Source of the DNA: Euborellia annulipes
Lineage: Eukaryota; Arthropoda; Insecta; Dermaptera; Anisolabididae
Length of the DNA: 64,000 nucleotides
Direction: 5' to 3'
NCBI GenBank assembly: GCA_023213315.1
Contig: JAKCPI010004471.1
Coordinates: forward strand, 310,001-374,000
The notes beneath the pieces were generated by a model, which saw only the letters and a program-made list of their open reading frames with translations, searched no databases and was not told the DNA's origin. Shown piece after piece: positions 1-9,691 of this stretch. The translations under genes were made by a program, and so were the position numbers. How positions within the stretch are numbered: position 1 is the first letter of the stretch; every line of letters begins with the position of its first letter.

Positions 1-497
1 TCTTTCCTATGAAGTACAAGAGTAAAGTTTGCTTCAAAAGATTTCAAGGGCAAAATGAGAATATACATTTTAAAGAGAATCTAAAAAATAATTGATTTAT
101 GAAGTTTAATCAAAATCGTTCGATCGAATTTTGAGAAAATCGAAAAAAAAAACTGAAAATATTATTATCATAATGGAATAATCAAAAATATTGTTATAAA
201 TAATGTATTAATTTTTGCTCATCTCCTTGTAGTTGTTTGCACTGATGATGACTAGGCGTGAAGCCAGTCGAAATATTTGCCAATTAAAGATGATGTGAGA
301 GGGTCCATCAATTGCTGGTTTTTATTCTCCGGTCCTTTCCTTATACATCTGATCCAGCGAAAATCTTCCAATTGTAATTGAAAATATTATTATTATTATT
401 TAGGTTTATATCCATCAAAACCACGACATCGAATTTTTGACATGAAACCAATACTTTCTCTCTATATTCATATATAGGCAAGAGAAAGTAAAAATGT
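1..497 (-). repeat. Family B interspersed repeat, split copy
   Basis: Reverse-strand copy of the commonest repeat in the window. Positions 1-168 match the part with the wording seen in other copies around cttcat-aggaaag and the AAAATGTATATTCTC block; 394-497 match the terminal part with the block CATCGAATTTTTGACATG and the end hairpin (actttctctc...gagaaagta). A 210-bp insertion at 169-378 separates them, and the middle of the repeat is missing. No coding capacity is visible. The repeat class is unknown; it is described as a finding. Confidence 0.85.
169..378 (+). mobile_element. Insertion carrying a hammerhead-like motif, with 15-bp TSD
   Basis: The insert interrupts a family B copy and is flanked by the direct repeat TGAAAATATTATTAT at 154-168 and 379-393, as expected for a target-site duplication. 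Inside, CTGATGA at 242-248 and GAAA at 270-273 enclose a possible stem II (GACT/AGTC plus GGC/GCC with one bulged A and a GTGAA loop). This is the core order of a hammerhead ribozyme, although one extra base lies between CTGATGA and the stem. Penelope-like retroelements and retrozymes are known to carry such motifs. There is no reading frame for a reverse transcriptase, so it would be non-autonomous or strongly 5'-truncated. Confidence 0.6.
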
Positions 498-582
498 AAA
501 AAATGAATTTTTATTATTTTTTTTTTACACTTTATTATTATTTACCTTTTTCTTCTATTAAGCTTATATAATATATGTATAT

Positions 583-803
583 GCTCAGGGGCCCACATCT
601 TGTGGGTACGTGGATGGCGACCACGAGCTACCCGAGCTGGGACTGGCATTCCTTCTGTTTTTTATATGTCTGTCCCTTACTTCTATATTTTCAATAGGCC
701 TCTGACCATGCAACGGGCCGGCCTGTTCTATTTCTTCCAATCCCAAAAACAAACATTCCGCCGACCCCGCACTGCGGGAATAAAGCTAGGAAAGAAAAAG
801 AAG
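583..803 (+). mobile_element. SINE, full-length copy 1
   Basis: Member of a ~220-bp family that always begins GCTCAGGGGCCCAC and ends in a GAA-rich tail. A perfect 17-bp TSD (AAGCTTATATAATATAT) lies at 560-576 and 804-820, which supports target-primed retrotransposition. The head contains GTACGTGGATGGCGACC, resembling box C of a 5S rRNA gene. The 71-residue open frame through it is not conserved between copies and is not called as a gene. Confidence 0.88.
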
Positions 804-1721
804 AAGCTTATATAATATATAAAATCCAAAATGTCGGCTCATCCAAGTGTCGGCTCAAACCGTTTGATAAAATTTATGGATTAGATTCAGTTCGCTGCCC
901 GCACAGCCACTAAGAGAGAATTCCAACTCCTTAGGCAACAAACCCTCCATTTTGGGTTAAAAAATGCTTTCAATGTTTTTTAAATATCAATTTAAATTTT
1001 GTACCTTAAGTTAAAAATTATTTTTTATATTTTTCATTCGAATATAATAAAGTTGAAGATGAAGCTTGCTCGGCCTAAAGCGGGTATTGCAACTAGTTTT
1101 AAATAGAATTAATCCTATATTTCTTTCCTATACTCTATCTTTTTAGGAGTTAATTTTTTTTTTATTATATCTAATTAATATATTTAAAAAAATCTAATTA
1201 ATAATATATTAAAAAAAAGATTGAATTTAATATTTTTTTATTTGTTCCTTTTGGATATTTTTCATCCGTTTGTTTATAATAATTTGCTTCCTGAAGAGAT
1301 CACGTATTTTATTGAATTTTGAAATTCTTTTCTGATCGAATATTTTTATATCATCTCTCTTATTATTTTTTACTTTCACTACGGCTGCGTAAAAAGATCG
1401 AACTCAATATATTTATTTACTTATTGTCACGAATTGTATAATAATTTTATTTTTAATAATAAAAATTTTTTTCTAGTGAAGGTATAATAATTTCATTCAT
1501 AGCTGTAGAAGAGATATTCACACTCCATGAGTTATGACTCCTTAAAAGTGGTGGCGGAGTGGGGAGAAGAGGCCATTTTATAAAAAAAATTCTCCATCAC
1601 TTCCCAAAGCTTAAATTAAATAATGTATTGATTTGTAATAAAAATATACTGGTAGTCTACTAAATTAATTACATTTAAACTATCAACCGTGGGCCGTATT
1701 TATTTATTTATTTATTAAATG

Positions 1722-1924
1722 TACAGTCAGTTTCAACATCCATCCTTAGATATATAGCCGTGAAGTTTGACAACCAGAGTGTTTAGAAAATAAATAAATA
1801 CACTTTTTTTATTATTACAGTGCAAATACTATTTTTGAGACAATTACGCCATTTAAGTGATCTGGTTGTCTAACTTCACGACTCTATTCTCTAGGGGTGG
1901 CGGTTAATATTGAAACTGACTGTA
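1722..1924. mobile_element. TA-flanked MITE
   Basis: Ends TACAGTCAGTTTCAA and its inverse match, and a second inverted block (GTGAAGTTTGACAACCAG against CTGGTTGTCTAACTTCAC) continues inward, giving long imperfect terminal inverted repeats. TA at both ends fits a Tc1/mariner-type target duplication. There is no coding sequence. Its right end abuts the TSD of the next hAT-like element. Confidence 0.7.
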
Positions 1925-1930
1925 CCTAGG

Positions 1931-2278
1931 AATAGGCGCCGGAACTGGGTGGGGGGGGGGGCAAGGGTACAGCTCACCTCTTGGCATCCTATAGGGGAGG
2001 GCAGGGGGGCAATGTCTTCTTTTATTTAATTTATTTATAAAAATAAAAAAATAAATAAAGAAAATTAAAAATATTTATTTTCTTCAAATAGCTAGTATAA
2101 AACAAATTTACTAAAATAAATAAATAAAGAAAATTAAAAATATTTATTTCCTTCAAATATTGTAGTATAAAACAAATCTACTATATAGCGTAAAAAATTT
2201 TTTTTATTTTATTTTTATTTTTTTGAGTTTGCCCCCCCCCCCCCTCCCTCCTGATTCAAATTCGTTCTGGCGCCACTG
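1931..2278. mobile_element. hAT-like MITE with G/C runs
   Basis: Terminal inverted repeats read AATAGGCGCCGGAAC and, inverted, CAGTGGCGCCAGAAC. Flanking octamers TACCTAGG (1923-1930) and TACATAGG (2279-2286) agree at 7 of 8 positions, as expected for an aged hAT target duplication. Runs of about ten G and twelve C sit just inside the ends. The interior is A/T-rich with two direct copies of an AAATAAATAAAGAAAATT-type block. Confidence 0.65.
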
Positions 2279-2407
2279 TACATAGGGCTTATTCTGCCCC
2301 TCATTGTGTACCAATTTAAAACGTTATAAATTAATAAATTTAGACGCTAGTCTTCGGCGGCTAGGTCCATACAAACACAATACAAATTTAAACACAATAA
2401 CAAACAA

Positions 2408-2456
2408 TACTTTCTCTCTATATATATTTCATATATATATAGGGTAAGAGAAAGTA
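2408..2456 (-). repeat. Family B terminal hairpin, solo fragment
   Basis: Only the terminal imperfect palindrome of family B is present (actttctctc, an AT stretch, then gtaagagaaagt). Confidence 0.7.
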
Positions 2457-2767
2457 ATTTGTAGGGGAGAGGGCGGGACATTGGGACAGTACAAATAAAA
2501 TTAGCTGTGTATAGTTTGTCTTTCAATATTATTGATCATATAATGTTATGTTGTTAACACTGATAAATGCACTATCTATTGCCATAGGCTTAGCGCTTAT
2601 TCACCAATAGATGAATTAGATTTTTGCAATTTTCGAAAAAATCCAAATTGTCCCAATGTACCTCTTGGGTGAGGTAGATTTGGACAGTGAAGAGGCAGAT
2701 GTGGACAAAAACAATTTGTTTTGTTCTAAAAAAATAATTTGGTGAATAAAGGTGGCACAATCTAACA

Positions 2768-2850
2768 CAGTGGTTCCCCAACCTTTTTTGGCCCTTCGCC
2801 CTTTCTGGAGGCTGACTAACTCCTATCCCCCCCCCTTTTCATTTTCATTG
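2768..2850 (+). mobile_element. hAT-like terminus fragment
   Basis: Begins CAGTGGTTCCCCAACC followed by a T run and TGGC, the form of many hAT-family ends (CAGTGGTTCTCAACC). No matching opposite end was found nearby, so it is a fragment. Confidence 0.5.
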
Positions 2851-2925
2851 TATGTCTAATTTTAATCTAAAGTGTAAATAATAATGCAGTTTTATTATTT
2901 TAAACAATTTTGTTACCGTAGATAT

Positions 2926-3283
2926 CAGTAGCGTAGCCAGGATTTCTGCTTGGGGGGGGGGGGCCCAAAAGTTTTATGAACCCCCCCCCCCCTTCTCCAA
3001 GAAACTTAAAGTGGAGAAATTTTTTTTAGATAATATAATAATTATAAATAAGAAACAAATAAAAAAAATTTTTTTCTTGAAATAAAAAATAATTTTAATA
3101 CAAAATTCGTAAATATTAGAGATTTTTTCAATTATTTATGTTTTTTTGTTAGATTTTAGAATTTATGAGAGTTAATAAAATATTTATTTAAAAAAAAAAA
3201 AAAATCATTAGGGAAAACAATAGGTATTTTTTTGTTTTGGAGAAGGCTTTGGGGGGGGGCGGGCCCCCCTGAATACGCCACTA
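2926..3283. mobile_element. hAT-like MITE
   Basis: Starts CAGTAGCGTAGCCAGG and ends with the near inverse TACGCCACTA. Flanking octamers GTAGATAT (2918-2925) and CTAGATAT (3284-3291) agree at 7 of 8. Runs of 12 G and 12 C sit near the left end and a G/C run near the right. It lies inside the 3-kb element. Confidence 0.7.
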
Positions 3284-3708
3284 CTAGATATATAAAAACA
3301 GCCAACGCAGTTTTATCTGTTCACTCTTAACTGTTGTAGTAACTGTTGTACAGTAGCACCAAAAACACATGATTTGAAATTTTGTCGCTTACGTGGTTTC
3401 TGAAATAAACGATTCACTTAAAAAAAGAGAAAAAAAATACAAATTAAAATCAATTAGTAAGATTACAATATAAATCAATATATCAGGTCGGATATATTCC
3501 ACAATCAGGACCGCAGACAGGGGAGGCAAGGGGGGGCTATATCCCCGGGCCTGGGCCCATTGCGCTCCCACCTTAAAATTCTAATAAAAAATAATTTTCA
3601 TGGTTAAAATTTCAATTAAAAAAAATAATTTTCTTGAATTTTTTTTTCCTCAGGGGGCCCGGGCCTTTTAACCTCAAATCAATCTTTTTCACGACTCAGG
3701 ATAGCTAA

Positions 3709-4035
3709 TAAAAATATAATAAAAAAAAACGTTTTAAAAAAAATGCTTTTATTTAAATCGAACTACAAAGAGATAAATAATTTAATTTAATTGTTCTTGT
3801 TAAATTTGTTGAATATTTATAACTTAAAATAAAAGCGTGGGGCGCTTCGAAGTTATTCCGAGGCTATAGACAATTCAGACAACAAGCTATTAATGAGCGC
3901 CCCACGCTTTTATTTTAAGTTATAACAACATATTTCAACAATTTTAACAAGAACAATTAAATTATTTATCTCTTTTTAGTTCGATTTAAATAAAAGCATT
4001 TTTTAAAAAAAGTTTTTTATTATTATATTTTTATT
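3709..4035. repeat. Foldback repeat with ~140-bp arms
   Basis: The left arm (3709-3851) is repeated in inverse at 3895-4035; the innermost part around AAAATAAAAGCGTGGGGCGC matches perfectly. The spacer is about 45-50 bp. The RNA would fold as a long hairpin. No TSD was assigned. It is probably a palindromic MITE. Confidence 0.75.
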
Positions 4036-4041
4036 TTAAAC

Positions 4042-4717
4042 TTTTTACTTTCTCTTACCTCTATATATATGTTAATATATATAGAGAGAGAGAAAGTATT
4101 GGATTCATGTCAAAAATTCGATGTCGAGATTTTGATGGATATACACGTTTTGAGGTCCCCTGAATCCAAAAAAGTGGTTTTCGCGACATGGTCTGTCTGT
4201 GTGTGTGTGTGTGTGTGTGTCTGTGAACAAAATATCTCAAGAACGGAAAGAGCTAGGAGGTTGAAATTTTATATTTAAGTTAGGCACCCCCATGGGACGT
4301 GACACGAAGCTTTTGAACAAAATCGACCAAAAAGTACTAGTACTTTACTGATGCACTTTTTCAGTTTTTTTCGATTTTCTCTAAATTTGCTCCAACGATT
4401 TTTTTTTTAATTCAAAAATCAATTATTTTTTAGATTCTCAATAAAATGTATATTCTCATTTTGCCATTGAAATCTTCTGAAGACCACTTTACTCTTGTAC
4501 TCCATAGAAAAGATAGGAGAAATGGTTGTCAATGGAACAAAATATAAATATTTATCCATACTTATAAATTGTACATCTTGAATTCAATTGTAACCTACTG
4601 TCGGAAACTAAATACATGTCGACACAAAAAATCTGGTGTGACAAGCACAGTACACAACTTTCGATTACCGAAGGTAAGAGAAAGTTGTGTGCTGTGCGCC
4701 AGTCACACCAGATTTTG
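4042..4717 (+). repeat. Family B repeat, near full length
   Basis: One of the most complete copies. It begins TTACTTTCTCTTACC plus an AT-rich hairpin, continues through the conserved ATGTCAAAAATTCGATGTCG block, a (GT)n expansion at 4196-4220, the GTACTAGTACTTTACTG block and the AAAATGTATATTCTC block. It ends in a large palindrome running from TCTGGTGTGACAAGCACAG to GTCACACCAGATTT. The 69-residue frame across it is broken in other copies and is not a gene. Confidence 0.88.
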
Positions 4718-4752
4718 TTATCATTATAGAGTATTAAGGAAGCGTGAGGCAT

Positions 4753-4935
4753 CAAATAAAGTACCACATTAGTTTGGTATATTTTGGTAAAACCCAACTG
4801 ATGATTAGCGTCATCAAAAATGACCCTTAAATATCAAATTTCCCACCTCTAGCTCATCGAAAAGTCTTTCGAAATTAGATTAATACGCGAGAGGTTTCAA
4901 ATAAAGTACCACATTAATTTGGTATATTTTGGTAA
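4753..4935 (+). repeat. Pair of 38-bp direct repeats
   Basis: CAAATAAAGTACCACATTA followed by GTTTGGTATATTTTGGTAA-like sequence occurs at 4753-4790 and 4898-4935 with one substitution, 145 bp apart. It may be the trace of a deletion or duplication inside the hAT-like element. Confidence 0.7.
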
Positions 4936-5431
4936 GTAGCCCCGGGGCCCGTCAAGTCTGTCTGCGGCCCTGTCCACAATATAATATCTTAAATATTATA
5001 TATAATTTCTTATTTATTAGTGTCCACATGTGCCTCTCGCTAGATGTCCCAATCTACCTCAATCATGTTTATAAACAAAATGAGGCTATACAAATAGCTA
5101 AAATAAACAATTACATCTGCATATACCGACATAGTAAGAATAAACAAGTCCACTTATCTCTAATATTTCAATTGTCTTAATTCAAACGTTCATATGGAAA
5201 ATAATCGACCTCAAACGATTTCCGATTTTTTTACAACGCAGGACACCTATGATGTAGCAACGTGTAACTAGCTATGGCGTAGCTTGACGCTGTTAAAATT
5301 TTTCTATAATAAAATGGGCACTTAATGCACCCTAATGGTCAAAGAGTAAAATCTAACTTTACATTTAGTAGCGCTAAAATTCGAATGTCCCAATGTGCCT
5401 CGTGTCCCAATGTCCCCCCCCCTCTCCCCTA

Positions 5432-6174
5432 TATGGAATTTAAAAAATCAAATTAAAAATACTAAGTTATAAGGTAATTAATAAATATTTGAAACTTATA
5501 CTCCTACTATTTTTAATTTAATTTTCATTTATACAAAATTACATTTAATATGTTTTATTTTGTATTTAATAATTAATGATAACAAGTGTGACAGCATCAA
5601 CTCTAAAATTCTTTTTCAAAATATTGATCTAGACCAAGAAGCAAACTTTCTTTGTATACTCTTAAGTTCTGGCATTTATTTTCTTTCATTAAAAATATAT
5701 ACATTATTATTCATTATCATTTGCTACGAAAACTTCATGAACTATCAAATATTCTGACTTGAGAGTCTCTTTATCCGGCTTGAATATCTTAAGCGTTTTA
5801 TGTTTAATTAACTAAAGAGAGGAGAATATCATCTGAGAACAAAGTCGACAGCAACGAAGAAGTAAATATATGTCTCGGTTCTCTAGTTCGGGAAATTAAT
5901 TCACTGACATTTATGACCAATGACTTGTGCACCTTGTCATGCAATTAAAGTATATTATCAAGTTATAAAAACACCTGTTGACTGTTTAATTATCTTTTTT
6001 TTTAATATTATATTACAAATCGTATATTATAATTGATTTTTTTTTTAAATCTTTAAATATGTAAATTTGATCTTACACCATACAGGAGATGCCTGTCATT
6101 GATACAATTATGTTATAATTAAATAAATAAAAATGAAATACCAGGTGATATACGTATTTTAATAAATTATTTAT
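5432..6174. other. AT-rich stretch without assigned features
   Basis: No gene, repeat ends or RNA structure recognised. The 65-residue frame at 5560-5757 has no recognisable motif and looks like chance. Confidence 0.5.
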
Positions 6175-6776
6175 TACACTGTAAAAAAAAAAATATGAAT
6201 TTTCAATCATTTTTCATATACTTTCGTGGTTTAATTTTAATATACCCAGCATATGAAATAAAATTAATATAAAAGTTTATGAACAAATTACCAACTTTTA
6301 AAATTATCTTTTTCTTTGTGTGCCGCCAAATTTTGAAATCGTTAAAAGTGTACCGCGACAAGTTGAGAATCACTGGTCTAAACGTTCTCAAATAACTTGA
6401 CTACCTCAAGGAATTTTTATTAATATTATTTTATAATTATTATAAGAAAACTTGAAATTATTCTTTTAAAATTTATTTCACAAATCTAAATTTATTAAAT
6501 TCTCGTTTGAAATTAGCGCTCTAAACTATTTAAATATTTATCAAGTATATTACAATCATACTAATTTAATAATTTTAATAAAGTAATTCAACTAAATAGC
6601 TATAAAAATTCAAATTCAAATTAACAATTTTTACCAAAATAATTAATTTTAAAATATACAAGAAATTTGTTATGTTGGCTACAAATTGAATTTTTTCATA
6701 TATATTCATAAACAGTTTATGAAACAGAGTTCCTATTCTTGTATAGGAAGTTTTGTTGAAAATTTTTAACAGTGTA
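6175..6776. mobile_element. Family D MITE, TA-flanked, with internal insert
   Basis: Begins TACACTGTAAAAAA...TATGAATTTTCAATC and ends GAAAATTTTTAACAGTGTA; the CACTGT/ACAGTG tips are inverted, with TA at both sides. A relative at 56863-57091 is only 229 bp long, so the extra length here comes from insertions, including the hAT-like fragment at 6318-6375. Mariner-like by target, but without coding sequence. Confidence 0.7.
6318..6375 (-). mobile_element. hAT-like terminus fragment
   Basis: Read on the minus strand it starts CAGTGATTCTCAACTTG, the typical end of a hAT element, and breaks off after about 58 bp. Confidence 0.5.
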
Positions 6777-6782
6777 ATATAC

Positions 6783-7036
6783 AAGGGGGTGTTAAAAAAT
6801 AACAGGAATTATTTTTTTACTAGAAAATTATGCTTACTTTTATTCAAATTCCATTACAGGCTTTCAAAGTACTATCTCTATCATTCAAGAGGCTTTAGGG
6901 AGATTTTCAACAGTGAAGTGAACGCTGGAATCGTTGTATTTTGTCCGAAGGAGGTTACTTTGAAAGTCTGTAATGGAATTTGAATAAAAGTAAGCAAAGT
7001 AAAAAAATAATTTCGGTTATTTTTTAACACCCCTTA
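6783..7036 (+). mobile_element. Mariner-derived MITE with transposase C-terminal relic
   Basis: Roughly 80-bp terminal inverted repeats begin GGGGTGTTAAAAAATAAC on both strands (6785 onward and 6957-7036). Between them, 6923-6967 reads RWNRCILSEGGYFES in one frame. This matches the conserved C-terminal pattern of mariner transposases (R-W-x-x-C-I-x-x-x-G-x-Y-F-E). Stop codons lie just upstream in the same frame and the catalytic DDD region is absent. It is a deletion derivative of a mariner that kept the last codons. A partial second copy lies at 47503-47618. Confidence 0.72.
6923..6967 (+). pseudogene. Mariner transposase C-terminal fragment
   Basis: Fifteen codons, RWNRCILSEGGYFES, are the only coding trace of the parent transposase; the rest of the gene is missing. 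In-frame stops precede it at 6896-6898 and 6914-6916. The identification rests on the C-terminal consensus only. Confidence 0.55.
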
Positions 7037-7974
7037 GCATAATGAAACCTCGGCTATTTTTTTTTAAATTAAATTTACCTAATTATAACATAATTTTTCA
7101 ACTAGTTTGAATTTAAACAATTGTTGTAATTTTTTTTTAATATTATTCTAAATTTAAATATTTTTAGAATATTTATATAGGCTAGAATATAATTTTTTTT
7201 ATTTATTAAAACGAAATATTTAATTTTAGAAATTCAATTTTACTTTGGAGGATAATCCAACAAATGTGCTTTTCTGGTAAATGATAAGGGATTTATTTTA
7301 ATTAAGAATATAGAGAAATGAACAAACTCCGAGTAGTTTGAAGCTCGTTTCGGGTAATATGATTTATAAATTATGTTTTTACTTTTATAATCTTAAAGGA
7401 TTATCAAAAATATAAGTATGAATTGGGTATTGCTTTCAAAAAGTATTAAAAAAAAAAAGAAAGATAAATATTTTGAATAAAAATGAGGAAAAGAAGATTA
7501 TTTTTTTTTAATATAAAAATGAATAAAGAGTTAAGCTAAAAAAGAGTGAAATATATAACGAATGAAATCTAGGGTATTTAAGCTTTATTTTGATACATAC
7601 ATATGGAGTTAGTCTTTTGATTTCAAAAAAAATTTATTTTTGATATATCGTTTGGTTATATCTCAAATATATCAATCTACTATACTATAAATAATACGCT
7701 GTGGACTTTCAGTAGTCATGAATTATTAGAAAAATGTTTAAATTAACAGAGTTTTAATGTTCAACTAACATTTAATTCCATTCGTTCTGCACTCTCATAT
7801 TTTTAAACTGTTTGAGAATTTTAGTATAAATAAAAACCGAAAAAAAAATCATACTGATTGAAAATTTTTGCAACCAGCAATATTTCGAACTTCAAAATAA
7901 AAAAAAAAAACCTACCACAAGTCGGCTTAGAGATTTTAGAAAATTGTATTTATACTTTCCATAATAAAAAGCCG
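7037..7974. other. AT-rich stretch without assigned features
   Basis: No repeat ends, coding signal or RNA motif recognised; composed largely of A/T runs. Confidence 0.5.
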
Positions 7975-7982
7975 AACGAAAT

Positions 7983-8197
7983 CAGGGGCATATATAATGG
8001 GGGGAACCAAGAGCCCCCCCCCCGAAACGGACAGAATTTCGTTATTCAATAAAAATTTGTCTTTGAGAGGAAGACCCGGGCCCCTCGGGGCTCAGGTATA
8101 TCCGGTATTTTAAAAATATTTTTGTGTTTGGGGGGGGGGATGTTAAAAATGAGTTCGGGCTCCCCTCTCCCGAAAAAAATATCTATATACGCCCCTG
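7983..8197. mobile_element. hAT-like MITE with perfect 8-bp TSD
   Basis: Starts CAGGGGCATATATAA and ends TATATACGCCCCTG. AACGAAAT flanks both sides (7975-7982, 8198-8205). G and C runs lie inside the element. Same family as 57228-57493 and probably 18433-18552, which share GAAAAAAAT followed by ATACGCCCCTG. The open frame at 7858-8052 runs through its left end and is not a gene. Confidence 0.85.
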
Positions 8198-8470
8198 AAC
8201 GAAATTGTTATTGTCAATTTGAAAAGACACTTATTGATAGCATATTTCTATCAAAATTAGTATATCCAAAAAATAAAAAAGATGTATTGATGTATGTGTT
8301 AATATTTTTTTTTTTTTCATTTTTTAATTTAAGCCTATTAGCTCTGCTCAGGCTTGCGAATTTTGTTTTTTATTAATAGCTGATTATTATTAATATGAAT
8401 ACTTTATGTGTTAATTTCAATATAATTTTCTCAATCAAGTACGAATTTTCCTCTAATCATAATTTTAAAA

Positions 8471-9024
8471 AATCAGGAGTGACACACCCAGCACACGACC
8501 ACACAAACTTTCTCTTACCTTCTGTAATTCAAAGTTCTGTCCTTGTCCTTTTGTGTCGAAATATATTTGGTTTCCAACAATACGGTACATTAGAAATCTA
8601 GATAGAAAATTCATAAACATTTATTACCATGACTACTATTTCTCCTCTCTCTCATATAAAGTATAAGAGTAAAGTGTGCTTTAAACAATTTTTAGAACAA
8701 AATGAGAATATACATTTTAAAGAACATCTAAAAAATAATTGATTTACAAATTTTCAGGCTAATTTTGAAAAAATAAAAATAAAAACTAAAAAAGTACCTA
8801 AGGAAAGTACTAGTGCTCTTTAGCCGATTTTGTTCAAAGGCAGGGGGGTATCTAACTTAAATAACATTCGTTCTTGAGAAATTCACAGACAGATAAACAG
8901 AGCATATTGTTAGATGAATTTTTACCTCGAAACGTACATTTCCATCTAAATCTCGAAATCAAATTTTTGACATGAATCCAATACTTCCTCTTAAATATAT
9001 ATATATAGTTAAGAAAAGAAAGTA
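8471..9024 (-). repeat. Family B repeat
   Basis: Minus-strand copy, starting at the large-palindrome end (AATCAGGAGTGACACAC) and finishing at the terminal hairpin. Recognisable blocks in between are TATTCTCATTTTGTTCT read in reverse, GTACTAGTGCTC, and CAAATTTTTGACATGAATCC. Confidence 0.85.
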
Positions 9025-9691
9025 TTATAGTGAAACTATGTATATAAAGAAATTTTTTTAATTAAAATTGTTGTTTTATTTTGTTTATTATAAAAAAAAA
9101 ACTTTGACAATCTATAAGACTCTCAAATAAAAAACTGAAATAATCAAGTTAATCAATAATAATCATCAAATATTATAAAAACAATCTTCATATAGATATA
9201 TTAAAGTGGGATATTCCATATATGATTAAATACAGACCACAAACTATTAAAATCGATTCACTCCCCTCTAATGCTGCACGTATTGTATACTTAGAGTGGC
9301 AGGAGTCATCTGGTCCGTCATTATATATAAACTGTATAAACGGTGAAATGTACTAATTGGTATTCGGTGGTTGACCCACTTGAATTATATATGCATCTAT
9401 TTCCGTCTCTGACATTGGCAGATCTATAATACAGGAAGTAGGTGTCTCTGTTCAGACACCCAAATCAGGGCATCACTTTGTTCAGACACTGGAGCCACCC
9501 CTATCAAGCATGGAGTATGCAAAGAGGGGAAGGGCTTTAAAATGCCTAGGGTTCAATTCAAAAGATTCGATCAAACCCTAGTCAAGTAGCTTATTTTAAT
9601 TAAAGTTATCAATTTAAAGATGATACTTTTAAAATTTTTTTATTGTTATTTAATATCGATGGTCTTGAAAAGGGGTTAAAAAATTTATAAC
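9025..9691. other. Unassigned stretch
   Basis: No gene or element ends recognised. A small perfect hairpin, GGTGTCT-CTGTTC-AGACACC, lies at about 9440-9460, followed by a second TTGTTCAGACACTGG. Confidence 0.45.

Larger units (their letters stand above)
3506..4972. mobile_element. hAT-like element with perfect 8-bp TSD, containing nested repeats
   Basis: Ends CAGGACCGCAGACAGG and, inverted, CAGGGCCGCAGACAGA. The octamer TCCACAAT flanks it perfectly (3498-3505 and 4973-4980). The interior holds a foldback (3709-4035), a family B copy (4042-4717) and a pair of 38-bp direct repeats. No transposase frame is visible, so it is a non-autonomous element swollen by later insertions. Confidence 0.8.
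2462..5431. mobile_element. 3-kb TIR element, nested host of other elements
   Basis: The two ends are inverted copies of TAGGGGAGAGGG-GGGACATTGGGACA (2462-2488 and 5403-5431, about one mismatch and one indel). The outermost bases are TA on both sides, so a TA target is possible. A further inverted pair lies inward (about 2650-2712 and 5020-5066), where a TGTCC-x-AATCTACCTC motif recurs. Short open frames over these blocks (2590-2781 minus, 4929-5180 plus) share a V-H-x-C-L-x-x-V-x-I-Y-L pattern, but this probably reflects the repeated DNA rather than a protein. The middle is filled by later insertions. Confidence 0.6.

Noticed and set aside
600..815. 71-residue frame MWVRGWRPRATRAGTG..., repeated at 25136, 39808 and 51729
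   Set aside because: It is the translation of the SINE head in one frame; lengths and C-termini differ between copies and other frames are open as well.
4069..4278. Conserved ATG-led frame in family B (reading from ATGTCAAAAATTCG)
   Set aside because: Other copies have stops and frameshifts just after the conserved block; conservation is at DNA level.
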